Below, one piece after another: positions 1-8,084 of a stretch of DNA of 35,806 nucleotides. The position numbers and the translations under genes were made by a program. The stretch is from assembly GCA_946625925.1 (NCBI GenBank), contig CAMOTP010000002.1, positions 1 to 35,806 of the forward strand, read 5' to 3'. Under the pieces are notes generated by a model. The model was not told the DNA's origin. It made no database searches and saw nothing but the letters and a program-made list of their open reading frames with translations. This DNA is from an uncultured Alphaproteobacteria bacterium. GTDB taxonomy: Bacteria; Pseudomonadota; Alphaproteobacteria; Rs-D84. Position 1 is the first letter of the stretch, and the number at the start of each line of letters is the position of its first letter.

Positions 1-52
1 ACAAATATTTTTCAGTATTATAAACAGGAATAATAACACTAATTTTTGGCAT
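1..52 (-). CDS. Family 2 glycosyltransferase, N-terminal fragment (cut by window edge)
   Basis: Only the first 17 codons lie in the window. They read MPKISVIIPVYNTEKYL, the classic first beta strand and nucleotide-binding start of a GT-A fold family 2 glycosyltransferase. The ATG follows the TGA stop of the upstream glycosyltransferase after a single base, so the two are almost certainly co-transcribed and translationally coupled. Substrate and acceptor cannot be judged from this fragment. The identification rests on one motif, but that motif is very characteristic. Confidence 0.65.
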   Translation of the reverse strand, partial: MPKISVIIPVYNTEKYL

Positions 53-53
53 A

Positions 54-917
54 TCATATCCATTTAATTTTGAATAAAGGGATAAATTCAAATAAATAAA
101 CCGTATTGTTTTTTACCTTTAATAATGGTATTCGCCATAAACGGAGTCTGAAACGTGTGCCCGTATTTTTACTGATCCTTAACCAATTTTTACAATATGC
201 GGGATACCTATTACAAATATCCAAACGTATTGCTTCACGATTTCTGTTCATTATATTTTTTTGAGAATGGGTCGTGTTTCCATCAAATGCACGATACTTA
301 ACAAGAACATCTTGGATACAATAAAAGTGGGTTTTATCCATTAATCGATTCCATAATTGATAATCTTCGCATGGGGTAAAAAATTGTTCGTATCTGATAT
401 TATTTTTATCTAAAACAGATTTACGTAGCATCGATGCAGTATGTGGAAAATAACAGTTGTCAGTAAAGGCACATCGTATTTCATGATCAAATTCAGGACA
501 TTTGTGGATAAATCCATCGTTTTTACATTGGAAAAATTGTAAAAAACCACTAACAGCACCAATTTCTGGATTTTTGTCTAAAATTTCAACCTCGCGTTCC
601 AGTCGCGATGGTAATGATATATCGTCGTGATCAAATATAGCGATGTATTCACCGCGCGCCATATCCAGTAATTTATTACGTGATGGGGTTATCCCCATAT
701 TTTTATCGTTTTTAGAATATTTAATACGTTTGTCGTGTTTTGCGTATTCTAATACAATATTTTCAATTTCTTTATTGTCAGGACTGTCGTTCAAAATTAA
801 AAATTCAAAATCCGCAAAAGTCTGATTCTGTATAGATTCAATCATTTCCCGTAAATACTTGTGGGGCGTATTATATATTGGTGTTAAAACAGAAACTTTC
901 AGTGCTTTTGCTGGCAT
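54..917 (-). CDS. Family 2 glycosyltransferase
   Basis: A 287-aa protein with the layout of a GT-A family 2 glycosyltransferase, which transfers a sugar from a nucleotide-sugar donor onto a surface glycan. Visible features are the N-terminal strand VSVLTPIYNTP (about residues 8-18), the metal-binding DHDD motif near residue 96, and a CEDYQLW motif near residue 183 typical of the acceptor/catalytic region. There is no transmembrane segment, so it should act at the cytoplasmic face of the inner membrane. The C-terminus carries two copies of a short pattern, LWRIPLLKVK and FEFIPLFKIK, beyond the catalytic domain. The start is supported by an AAAGG seven bases upstream. A second glycosyltransferase starts one base after its stop, so this is probably part of an LPS or capsule cluster extending beyond position 1. 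The sugar specificity is unknown. Confidence 0.9.
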   Translation of the reverse strand: MPAKALKVSVLTPIYNTPHKYLREMIESIQNQTFADFEFLILNDSPDNKEIENIVLEYAKHDKRIKYSKNDKNMGITPSRNKLLDMARGEYIAIFDHDDISLPSRLEREVEILDKNPEIGAVSGFLQFFQCKNDGFIHKCPEFDHEIRCAFTDNCYFPHTASMLRKSVLDKNNIRYEQFFTPCEDYQLWNRLMDKTHFYCIQDVLVKYRAFDGNTTHSQKNIMNRNREAIRLDICNRYPAYCKNWLRISKNTGTRFRLRLWRIPLLKVKNNTVYLFEFIPLFKIKWI

Positions 918-1011
918 TTATTAACCTTTTATACAATTCCAATAAAAGTGTAAAATAATAATAACAAAAAAGCAACCGCTAAAATGTCAATAATATACAA
1001 AATGACCAATA

Positions 1012-1038
1012 AAAAATCCCGGTTTTGCCGGGATTTTT
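1012..1038 (-). terminator. Rho-independent terminator of the 49-aa lipoprotein gene
   Basis: An 11-bp perfect stem (arms 1012-1022 and 1028-1038, core TCCCGG/CCGGGA) with a 5-base loop. It lies directly downstream of the small lipoprotein gene on the minus strand. A-runs and T-runs on both sides would let it act in either direction. Confidence 0.85.
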
Positions 1039-1044
1039 GTTTTT

Positions 1045-1194
1045 TTAGCAACCGCCAGTCGCATTGCCAATAATTTTAGAAATAGAAATATCTTTATGTA
1101 ACAAGAAATGATATTCACAATTCCCAGATTTATATGAACCTGTGCATGCCGCCAATGTTAATACAGCAAATAAAGCCAATATTACTTTTTTCAT
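1045..1194 (-). CDS. Small lipoprotein, 49 aa, function unknown
   Basis: The 49-codon frame begins with a lysine-rich start and a hydrophobic stretch ending in the lipobox LAAC (Cys17), so the mature product would be a lipid-anchored peptide of about 33 residues. The mature part has two further cysteines, Cys26 and the C-terminal Cys49, which could form a disulfide in the periplasm. Support for a real gene is unusually complete for its size: a promoter (1208-1236), AAGGAG six bases before the ATG, and a strong terminator 7 bases past the stop. Function is unknown. Its small size, extra cysteines and position near VirB8-like genes loosely recall VirB7-type lipoproteins, but that is inference. 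Confidence 0.75.
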   Translation of the reverse strand: MKKVILALFAVLTLAACTGSYKSGNCEYHFLLHKDISISKIIGNATGGC

Positions 1195-1207
1195 TTTTTC
1201 TCCTTTT

Positions 1208-1236
1208 TATATATATAGAACATACCAAGACTACAA
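1208..1236 (-). promoter_or_regulatory. Predicted sigma70-type promoter of the 49-aa lipoprotein gene
   Basis: Minus-strand TTGTAG (1231-1236), 17-base spacer, TATATA (1208-1213). It lies just upstream of the Shine-Dalgarno of the small lipoprotein gene and downstream of yraN. Confidence 0.5.
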
Positions 1237-1259
1237 AAAATAGGAAAGTCTGGCAAGAA

Positions 1260-1601
1260 CTAAAAAGCATTTTTTGCCCAATAAATTTTCAACCCGCACA
1301 CAGCAATAACATCAAAACGTGCACTGCCAATCCACCGCGTTTTTGTTAAATAAGTATCTGCAGCATTGCGTAATCTTTGAATTTGTGTTGGTGATATCGC
1401 GTCCCATGCAGATTGTAAATCGGGACGATGTTTGACTTCTATAAAAACAATAGTGTTTCCACGCCTTGCTATAATATCAATTTCTGCACGATTGGTATAT
1501 TTGCCGGTAATATAACGTGATTTTACTATTTTATACCCATGTAATCGCAAAAACATTCGGGCATACCATTCTGATAAAAGACCAGTGTAATAAGTATTCA
1601 T
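1260..1601 (-). CDS. yraN: YraN family protein (UPF0102), nuclease-like fold
   Basis: This 113-aa protein matches the YraN/UPF0102 family in length and motifs. The start region has G-x-x-x-E-x-x-A (GLLSEWYARMFL), followed by the restriction-endonuclease-like core NRAEIDIIARRGNTIVFIEVKHR. That core gives the expected E-x-D followed by E-V-K pattern of a PD-(D/E)XK fold. The family is a widespread cytoplasmic protein with a proposed but poorly defined DNA-processing role. The ATG overlaps the stop of the upstream acidic exported protein in a TAATG junction, so translation is coupled. It ends the VirB8-like operon and no terminator is obvious behind it. Confidence 0.9.
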   Translation of the reverse strand: MNTYYTGLLSEWYARMFLRLHGYKIVKSRYITGKYTNRAEIDIIARRGNTIVFIEVKHRPDLQSAWDAISPTQIQRLRNAADTYLTKTRWIGSARFDVIAVCGLKIYWAKNAF

Positions 1602-2473
1602 TAAAAAGCATAAGGTTTTGCACGGAAATTATCGCGTGATTGTTGAACAGATTTATTTTCGTCTTCTACGTGCCGGTTTTCGTCAACTAACACCAATGCC
1701 CCGGCATAAGCGGTCATTTTTGGGTCGTATGCATTGGTTGACATTATCCACTGATCGTTGCCAGAATTTGGCATTCCATATTTTTTTACAACAGTTTTCC
1801 AAAATGCCAACATTTTTTTATCACGTTGATCTGCGAATTTTTGATTTCTGCCAGGGACCTCATCAGCATCATTTTTATATTCAATTTTATACACCAAGTT
1901 ATCAGTTGCATTACTGGTAAAAAACAAATTAATTTTTTCACCGGTTTTTGCACGTTCCAGATGAACCACAGATATATACAATAATCCACGACTACGTGCC
2001 AACCCATTGATACATTTTTTCAATTTATTTGGTTGAATAACACCGGCTTGTCTGCATTCATAATCTAAATTATTTTTCCAATCTGCTGGAATATCATAAA
2101 CCAAACTGCCTTTCTTAATAGGACGATATAAATTCCCCCAGTTGTTATACAGGTTATACACATCATCAAAAGACATGCCTAACATAAATCCTGCAATATC
2201 AAAATCTTCAACATTAACCAGGCCAGAACCAGGATTTAACGTTGAACTGCTAACATCAACAGGTTCTGAATCCGTCGCAGAATCATCAGAATCAGCAAAC
2301 GCAATATCAGAATTTTCTTCAACTGAAAAATCATCGGTATCATAGGTTTCTTCGGCATAATCTGTATCGAATTCATCGTCCATAAAATCAAAAGAATCGT
2401 CTGCACCGGCGGATATTGGTGTCCAAGAAATTGTCAAACCCAAAATAATAAAAAACAATTTTTTTAACAACAT
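1601..2473 (-). CDS. Exported protein with acidic N-terminal region, function unknown
   Basis: A 290-aa protein with a clear signal peptide (hydrophobic residues about 6-22, likely cleavage after SAGA). A strongly acidic, low-complexity stretch of Asp, Glu, Ser and Thr follows, covering roughly residues 25-80. The rest (about 90-290) looks like a compact folded periplasmic domain with two cysteines (Cys139 and Cys154 by count) that could form a disulfide. I do not recognise a family. It lies 10 bases after the second VirB8-like gene and overlaps yraN by TAATG. The operon context suggests a periplasmic partner of the VirB8-like proteins, but nothing in the sequence proves it. Confidence 0.85.
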   Translation of the reverse strand: MLLKKLFFIILGLTISWTPISAGADDSFDFMDDEFDTDYAEETYDTDDFSVEENSDIAFADSDDSATDSEPVDVSSSTLNPGSGLVNVEDFDIAGFMLGMSFDDVYNLYNNWGNLYRPIKKGSLVYDIPADWKNNLDYECRQAGVIQPNKLKKCINGLARSRGLLYISVVHLERAKTGEKINLFFTSNATDNLVYKIEYKNDADEVPGRNQKFADQRDKKMLAFWKTVVKKYGMPNSGNDQWIMSTNAYDPKMTAYAGALVLVDENRHVEDENKSVQQSRDNFRAKPYAF

Positions 2474-2483
2474 ATCATTCTCT

Positions 2484-3137
2484 CTAATTTCTGGTCACAC
2501 TTAATACTTCAAAATCAAAAGCACTCAGAGGATCTTCGCCATGTTTTAATAACGATAATGTTTCTTTGGTGGCATTAACATGTATAGGTGTTTTTGTCAC
2601 GTCCACATATAACTGTCCGCGTTTTAATTCTGGTTTTGCTAAAACATCATTAGGCTTTGTCCATGTACGCAATTCATAATGAATAACCAAATTACCACTT
2701 TCATCCGGGACAATTTTATCAACATGAACAAACCGCAAGAATTTTTTGCCGGACATTTCCACAATTTCTGGGGCAACATTTTGTTTCCAATCATTATATA
2801 CCGCGGGGTGATTTCTGGCCAAACCGTATAATGCAGTAATAGTCCCATCTGTATTTTTAAATTCTGTACGGGCAACAGCATTTTGCTCATAAGGCAGAAC
2901 GTAAAAATATTCATTTACAAAACGTGTCAGAATCATTTCACGTAACACATGGTCTGGAATATCGTCTGCTGATACAGGCGGAGATACTCGCAAATCCGAA
3001 CGCATATCCTGTTCAAAGAAAAATGTATCAATGGTATGTTTGCCTTCGGCATCATATATTGCACCAGAAAAGAACACCAATCCCAACATGGCGATTAAAG
3101 TCAAAAATCCGCAAAATATTAAAACTGATTTTTTCAT
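2484..3137 (-). CDS. VirB8-like inner-membrane protein, copy 2
   Basis: The 217-aa product has a short cytoplasmic tail, one membrane segment (about residues 5-27) and a periplasmic domain of about 190 residues. That topology and length are those of VirB8, the NTF2-fold assembly factor of type IV secretion systems. Consistent family-like features are a helix rich in REMILTRFVNEYFYV near residues 67-82 and a mixed beta domain ending in paired strands (LYVDVTKTPIHVN). The ATG shares a base with the stop of the preceding VirB8-like gene (TAATG). No VirB4, VirB9, VirB10 or VirD4 gene is present in the window. The assignment is by topology and general pattern only. A different NTF2-fold membrane protein is the main alternative. 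Confidence 0.55.
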   Translation of the reverse strand: MKKSVLIFCGFLTLIAMLGLVFFSGAIYDAEGKHTIDTFFFEQDMRSDLRVSPPVSADDIPDHVLREMILTRFVNEYFYVLPYEQNAVARTEFKNTDGTITALYGLARNHPAVYNDWKQNVAPEIVEMSGKKFLRFVHVDKIVPDESGNLVIHYELRTWTKPNDVLAKPELKRGQLYVDVTKTPIHVNATKETLSLLKHGEDPLSAFDFEVLSVTRN

Positions 3138-3832
3138 TAATTCATCCTGTATGTGTTAAAGTCCTGGATATAATATCCCATTGTTTTTGGGTATTCTACA
3201 CTGTCAAATCCGACAGACGCATACCCCATAAAACGAATTGTTTCTATACCAGCCCGAACGGTAATAATTAATTGCCACATACCACCATCGTGGGTGATAG
3301 AATCCATAGAATCTAAGGGCTTTATTGATACTGATTCCACAGACCAAGTTATTGGTTCTTCTGCAACAATTTCAGAATAAGTTGGTAATACAACTTTTTC
3401 AAAATTTTCAAATACCAATGCATCACAAGCGCAAGAAATCGCACATGTGTCCACATTATCACCACCATTATCACGGCATTCTTCGGAACTGTGTTCACAG
3501 GCGGCCCAACGTGCTTGATTATCTAACACATTATCAGAAACAGTAAACCAATTTTTTGCAAATTTATTCAATAAAGATTCTTGCAAAACATAATATGCGG
3601 GAATTTGTGTTTTGTGGTCATTATGCGCAATCATCGTCCAACGACCACCATAAGAATTAATAGAAATCAAAAATGGACTGACATCTTGAGTTTTTTTAAC
3701 CCATAAAATCATACCACACAGACAGACAATAATGAAAAACAAAACCATCACGACCGTTCCCATAAAACGTGATACAGCGACATGTTTCCCCTCTGGAAAT
3801 GCAGGCGTATTAAAATCGTCTGGATATTTCAA
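3137..3832 (-). CDS. VirB8-like inner-membrane protein, copy 1
   Basis: A 231-aa protein with a soluble N-terminal tail of about 22 residues, one transmembrane helix (about 23-45) and a large periplasmic domain, the VirB8 arrangement. After the helix comes the segment DVSPFLISINSYGGRWTMI, in the position where VirB8 proteins have their first strand. The middle holds an unusual cysteine cluster (six Cys between about residues 111 and 137), which is not a normal VirB8 feature and suggests disulfides in the periplasm. It heads a chain of overlapping genes ending at yraN and lies 31 bases after a VirB7-sized lipoprotein. The gene is certain; the VirB8 call is moderate. Confidence 0.5.
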   Translation of the reverse strand: MKYPDDFNTPAFPEGKHVAVSRFMGTVVMVLFFIIVCLCGMILWVKKTQDVSPFLISINSYGGRWTMIAHNDHKTQIPAYYVLQESLLNKFAKNWFTVSDNVLDNQARWAACEHSSEECRDNGGDNVDTCAISCACDALVFENFEKVVLPTYSEIVAEEPITWSVESVSIKPLDSMDSITHDGGMWQLIITVRAGIETIRFMGYASVGFDSVEYPKTMGYYIQDFNTYRMN

Positions 3833-3863
3833 TGCAATCCCCCATTGTTATTCTTTGTGGATT

Positions 3864-4010
3864 TTATGCTTGATATACCATGATGCAAGCACAAGGACTC
3901 AACTTTAATTCGTTATTGTCATAACCAACACCAACCGGTTCACGGTCATAAACCTGACCGCATCCAGCCAATGCCAAAACAACGAAAAATCCAAGTAAAA
4001 ATTTCTTCAT
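3864..4010 (-). CDS. Small lipoprotein, 48 aa, VirB7-like in size and position
   Basis: A 48-codon gene encoding a signal sequence that ends in the lipobox LAGC (Cys17), then about 30 mature residues with two more cysteines (C-A-C near the end). VirB7 lipoproteins of type IV secretion systems have the same size range, and some carry a further cysteine that bonds to VirB9. Here the gene directly precedes two VirB8-like genes. The start is preceded by GGGGAAAGGA and by a good promoter (4040-4068). The lipoprotein call is secure; the VirB7 role is inference, because no homology can be shown in so short a peptide. Confidence 0.75.
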   Translation of the reverse strand: MKKFLLGFFVVLALAGCGQVYDREPVGVGYDNNELKLSPCACIMVYQA

Positions 4011-4039
4011 AATCCTTTCCCCCATTTTATACAATTTTA

Positions 4040-4068
4040 TTATTAAAAAAATTCATAGATTCCGTCAA
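4040..4068 (-). promoter_or_regulatory. Predicted promoter of the lipoprotein/VirB8-like operon
   Basis: Minus-strand TTGACG (4063-4068), 17-base spacer, TAATAA (4040-4045). It lies in the short gap after bamA and would start transcription about 20 bases before the 48-aa lipoprotein ATG, separating this operon from the frr-bamA cluster. Confidence 0.55.
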
Positions 4069-4077
4069 GACATATAT

Positions 4078-6348
4078 TTAAAATTGTGTTTCAAAAGATA
4101 ACAAGAAACGTCTTTCTTTATCATTTTTATCAATTTTTAACGGCCAACCCCAACTGAAATTCATTGGACCCATTGGGGTGTTCCAAAATACACCAAAACC
4201 GGCTGATGTACGCCACCCAGAACCAATTTCATCCAAATATGCCTCGTGTTCATGACCCTTTGGGGTGTCAGGGTCACCCAAAATACCATAATCTGTAAAT
4301 ACAAAACCTTTGACCTGGTATTCATCTGGAATAAATATAGGGAAATTTAACTGTGTTGAACCGTTGACCTTCCACAATCCACCCAATGAATAAGAATCAC
4401 GACGAATACGTCCAACACCAGCAACATCAAATCCACGCAATGTTTCACCACCAAGGAAATAACGATAAACACGTGGAATATAACAATCGTCAATTTTACC
4501 CAGATAACCACCTTCAATGGATGTTTTTAATTGCCATCTGTCATCCCAGAATTTAACCATTGCAGTTGCATCACCATAATAACGCATATAAGTTGCCGTT
4601 CCGCCAAACCCGGTATATGTCACACCCAAATTACTAACAATACCGGTATGGGTATTCTGTTCAAAATTTGTATCCAGATTATAATAACGGAAATTTGTTC
4701 CCAAAGAATACAAACGTGCCTCGACCATACCTGTTCCTTGTTGTGGATCACTATTTTGGTCGAATGCCGCAGACAATCGCATCGTTTGTGACCAATGGTC
4801 CGTCAAACGCCACCCCAATCGACCCGAAATACTCAAAGAATCACGATTATAATCGTACCCGGTCAAACTTTCATAATCATACATTGTATATGCCACATCA
4901 AATCCGGCAGATAACGCACGACCAAACAAATATGGTTCTGTGAAACTGAATAATGCCTGCTTTTGATATTGCGCCCATGAACCCTTGATTTGTACAACCT
5001 GACCGCGTCCCATAAAATTGTTTTCAGTTATTCCCGCATCGACCATAAATCCGTTAATATTAGACCAACCAACACCACCAGACAATTCACCGGTTGGTTG
5101 TTCTTCTAATTGGACATCTAAATTCATCATATTTGCATCCGCCAGACGTGATGGCACCATTTGTACATTTTTAAAATAACGTGTGTGCATCAAATTTTGA
5201 CGACCTTCTTCGATTGTTTGTAATGAAAAAGGGTCCCCAGCGCGCATAGGCAAAGATTGTTCTATAACATTATCAAATGTGCGCACATTCCCCAAAATGT
5301 TAATAGAATTCAAATATATACGATTTGTTTTTTCAATTTTGAATTGCAGCGATACGGTTTTATTTTCATCGTCTTTGACAGGTACCGGTTCGACAGTAAT
5401 AAATGCATAACCATAATCAGCAACAGCACCACGCAGTGCAGAAACAGTTTCATCAACTTTATCGATATTATAAGTATCACCTGAATCCATTTTTACAAAG
5501 TCATACAATTCTTCGGTTGGAACATCTGGAAACGGATTATCAATCGTTAATTTTCCAAACTTATATTTTTCGCCTTCGGAAATATTAAATGTGACAGAAT
5601 AATATTCACGATCTGGGGTAAATTTACCTTTGGCACCTGTGACATTTGCATCAATATAACCATTACGCATATAGAATTGACGAATTAATTGTTGATCATA
5701 TTGAATTCTATCCTCGTCAAACACATCAAATTGGGTTAATATGCGCCACCACGCATGTTCGCGTGATAAAATCGCACCACGCAAAGTCCGTGCACTGAAA
5801 TGTTCATTACCAGTAAAATCAATATCAGAAATATATGTTGGATGACCTTCGGTTATTTCATATACGACATTCACACGATTATTTTCCAGTTCAATTTTTT
5901 GTGGATCAATTTTTGTGCCGAAAAAGCCTTTGCGTTGATATATTGTCAGCAATCTTTGGACATCTGCACCGATAACGGATTCATCATATGCCGAACGTTC
6001 TTTTAATCTGATTTCTTTTTTCAAATCATCTGTTGAAACTTCGTCATTACCTTCGACAGTCACCTGTGATACAATTGGCGATTCTGTTACATTTATGCGC
6101 AAAACATTTCCAGACATAGACACATTTATATCTGAAAAATACCCACTGTTTTGTAATTTTTTTGTAATTTCGTTTGTGCGTCCCTGGGTAATATTTTCAC
6201 CGATTTTAACACCTGCCAAAATACGAATGGATTCAGCGTCCATACGTTTTGCACCGTTCACATCAACACGTGAAACCGTTGCGGCAAAAACCGGAAACAT
6301 CACCCCGATAAAACATGCCCCAGCAAAAATGTATTTTTTATCAATCAT
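4078..6348 (-). CDS. bamA: Outer membrane protein assembly factor BamA
   Basis: The 756-aa protein is the Omp85-family insertase that folds beta-barrel proteins into the outer membrane. A signal peptide (about 1-22, FPVFAA) precedes five POTRA repeats (about 24-345) and a C-terminal 16-strand barrel (about 370-756). The conserved loop-6 motif is present as LRGFDVAGVGRI near residue 648, and the chain ends in Phe, as expected for a BAM-recognised barrel. Length is normal for alphaproteobacteria. The start is one base past the rseP stop, so the two are coupled. The usual downstream lpxD/fabZ/lpxA genes do not follow; a lipoprotein/VirB8-like unit does. Confidence 0.97.
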   Translation of the reverse strand: MIDKKYIFAGACFIGVMFPVFAATVSRVDVNGAKRMDAESIRILAGVKIGENITQGRTNEITKKLQNSGYFSDINVSMSGNVLRINVTESPIVSQVTVEGNDEVSTDDLKKEIRLKERSAYDESVIGADVQRLLTIYQRKGFFGTKIDPQKIELENNRVNVVYEITEGHPTYISDIDFTGNEHFSARTLRGAILSREHAWWRILTQFDVFDEDRIQYDQQLIRQFYMRNGYIDANVTGAKGKFTPDREYYSVTFNISEGEKYKFGKLTIDNPFPDVPTEELYDFVKMDSGDTYNIDKVDETVSALRGAVADYGYAFITVEPVPVKDDENKTVSLQFKIEKTNRIYLNSINILGNVRTFDNVIEQSLPMRAGDPFSLQTIEEGRQNLMHTRYFKNVQMVPSRLADANMMNLDVQLEEQPTGELSGGVGWSNINGFMVDAGITENNFMGRGQVVQIKGSWAQYQKQALFSFTEPYLFGRALSAGFDVAYTMYDYESLTGYDYNRDSLSISGRLGWRLTDHWSQTMRLSAAFDQNSDPQQGTGMVEARLYSLGTNFRYYNLDTNFEQNTHTGIVSNLGVTYTGFGGTATYMRYYGDATAMVKFWDDRWQLKTSIEGGYLGKIDDCYIPRVYRYFLGGETLRGFDVAGVGRIRRDSYSLGGLWKVNGSTQLNFPIFIPDEYQVKGFVFTDYGILGDPDTPKGHEHEAYLDEIGSGWRTSAGFGVFWNTPMGPMNFSWGWPLKIDKNDKERRFLLSFETQF

Positions 6349-6349
6349 A

Positions 6350-7408
6350 CTAATTTAATCCAAATACCCGTGCTATATCATTCCACATAGTAAGCAACAT
6401 TAACCCAATAATTAAAATCCAACCACAGGCAAAAGCAATTTCCATGGCTTTGCCTTCCAATCTTTTACGCGTAATAAATTCTATGATTAAAATCAACAGG
6501 AATCCACCGTCCAACACAGGTAATGGCAACAAATTCACAACCCCCAAATTCACTGATAATAATGCGATAATAGACATAAATGCCCAAAAACCGATGGATA
6601 AAGCCTGACCAGAAACCTGGGCAATGGTTATAAATGACCCCAGTTGTTTAGATGAACGTTCGCCAGTAATGATTTGTTTTAACACGACCAATAAAGTCTT
6701 GGATTGATTATATGTTTCGCGCGCCCCCCAATATACGCCATCAACAAAACCTTTTTTACGCAATTCTGTTTTGCTGCCATCTGCAACCAATCCCCACCTG
6801 TCATCAGGGGATAATTTCACAGTAATAGTATTTGCACCACGCATTAATTCAACATTTGCATCATGTTTTGCTGCCAATTCTTTGGCCAGAATAATTTCAC
6901 CCCAGTTAGATATTTTTTTACCATCAATTTTAACAATAACATCGCCAGGTTTTACACCAGCATTAAACGCGACACTTTTTTGAATAACCTGACCAACAAC
7001 TGGTAATTGCACTTCGCGTGGATGAAACATAAACGCTGCAGAATATATAAACCATGCTAATACAAAGTTCATCACGACACCAGCGGCAATTATTATAAAT
7101 TGTTTCCATTTTGGTGCAGATAAATAATGACCTTGTTTTTTTCCTTCGTCTAACTCTTCATATTTTTTACGGTTAAACATATCTTCTTGACCGTATATTG
7201 ACACATATCCACCCAGTGGCAAACAAGCCAACTGCCATTGTGTGCCATATTTATCGTGCCATTTAATCAGGGCAGGGCCAAATCCAATAGAAAATTTATC
7301 AACGCGCACGCGTGCCCAACGTGCAGCCAAAAAATGTCCCAATTCGTGGATAAAAACCACGACACCCAAAACAATCATTAATGCAATAACAGTCATCACA
7401 ATATGCAT
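6350..7408 (-). CDS. rseP: Site-2 protease RseP (RIP zinc metalloprotease)
   Basis: This 352-aa polytopic inner-membrane protease cleaves membrane-embedded substrates such as anti-sigma factors and leftover signal peptides. The zinc site is HELGH (His21, Glu22, His25) in the first membrane helix. A PDZ domain with the segment VKPGDVIVKIDG lies mid-protein, and the third-ligand motif NLLPLPVLDGG is near the C-terminus. I chose ATG 7408 because GGGGAA precedes it at good spacing and the protein then begins MHIVMTVIAL, as in the family; an in-frame ATG 72 bases upstream would lie inside cdsA. It sits between cdsA and bamA without the dxr gene that often separates them. Confidence 0.95.
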   Translation of the reverse strand: MHIVMTVIALMIVLGVVVFIHELGHFLAARWARVRVDKFSIGFGPALIKWHDKYGTQWQLACLPLGGYVSIYGQEDMFNRKKYEELDEGKKQGHYLSAPKWKQFIIIAAGVVMNFVLAWFIYSAAFMFHPREVQLPVVGQVIQKSVAFNAGVKPGDVIVKIDGKKISNWGEIILAKELAAKHDANVELMRGANTITVKLSPDDRWGLVADGSKTELRKKGFVDGVYWGARETYNQSKTLLVVLKQIITGERSSKQLGSFITIAQVSGQALSIGFWAFMSIIALLSVNLGVVNLLPLPVLDGGFLLILIIEFITRKRLEGKAMEIAFACGWILIIGLMLLTMWNDIARVFGLN

Positions 7409-7437
7409 TTTTTCTATTCCCCCTGTTAACCCCCAAA

Positions 7438-8082
7438 TTATGCCATCATCAACCAAACCAAAGGTAAGACATAAATCCAACCATCAAATCGGTCAATCAA
7501 TCCACCATGACCTGGTAAAATTGTTCCGAAATCTTTGATTCCTAGTTTGCGTTTAACCCAACTGGCTGTCAAATCACCATACTGGGACAGCAACGCAACC
7601 GCGATACCAACCCACAACAGTTCTGGTAAATAATTACCAACAACCAACGGTCCAAATGATAATGCAACAATCGCGCCACAAATAACACCAGCAATTTGTC
7701 CGACCCATGTTTTGTGTTCTGATACGCGTTCCCACATTTTATCAGCCCCAAATAACTTTCCGAAAAACCAAGCCCCAATATCCGCAGCACAAATAATGGA
7801 TAACAACAATAACATATTGGGCACACTGGCACCGACAAAATAAACGGCAGCAATCAGCATAATTAACCAAGCCAGAAAGAAAAAGAATAAAAATCCATGT
7901 GCAACAACATCTTCGCGTTTAGCATTAGACAGGCGATTAATCATTTCATACACCATGCCAACAGCAATAAATACCCCCAACCAACGAACAATATGAATGC
8001 CAAAATGTTCCATTACACCGGCAATACAAACGATGCCCAGCATTCCCAATGCCACCAATACGCGTTTTGTTGTTTCAGACAT
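7438..8082 (-). CDS. cdsA: Phosphatidate cytidylyltransferase
   Basis: CdsA makes CDP-diacylglycerol from phosphatidic acid and CTP, the branch point of phospholipid synthesis, in the inner membrane. The family signature is complete in the C-terminal part: SWVKRKLGIKDFG followed by LPGHGGLIDRFD. Several hydrophobic helices precede it. At 214 aa it is shorter than the usual 260-285 aa, apparently lacking one or two N-terminal membrane helices. I prefer ATG 8082, which is 9 bases after AAGGG. An ATG two codons upstream (8088) would give an ATGA overlap with uppS, but it is only 3 bases from the Shine-Dalgarno. Confidence 0.93.
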   Translation of the reverse strand: MSETTKRVLVALGMLGIVCIAGVMEHFGIHIVRWLGVFIAVGMVYEMINRLSNAKREDVVAHGFLFFFFLAWLIMLIAAVYFVGASVPNMLLLLSIICAADIGAWFFGKLFGADKMWERVSEHKTWVGQIAGVICGAIVALSFGPLVVGNYLPELLWVGIAVALLSQYGDLTASWVKRKLGIKDFGTILPGHGGLIDRFDGWIYVLPLVWLMMA

Positions 8083-8084
8083 AA

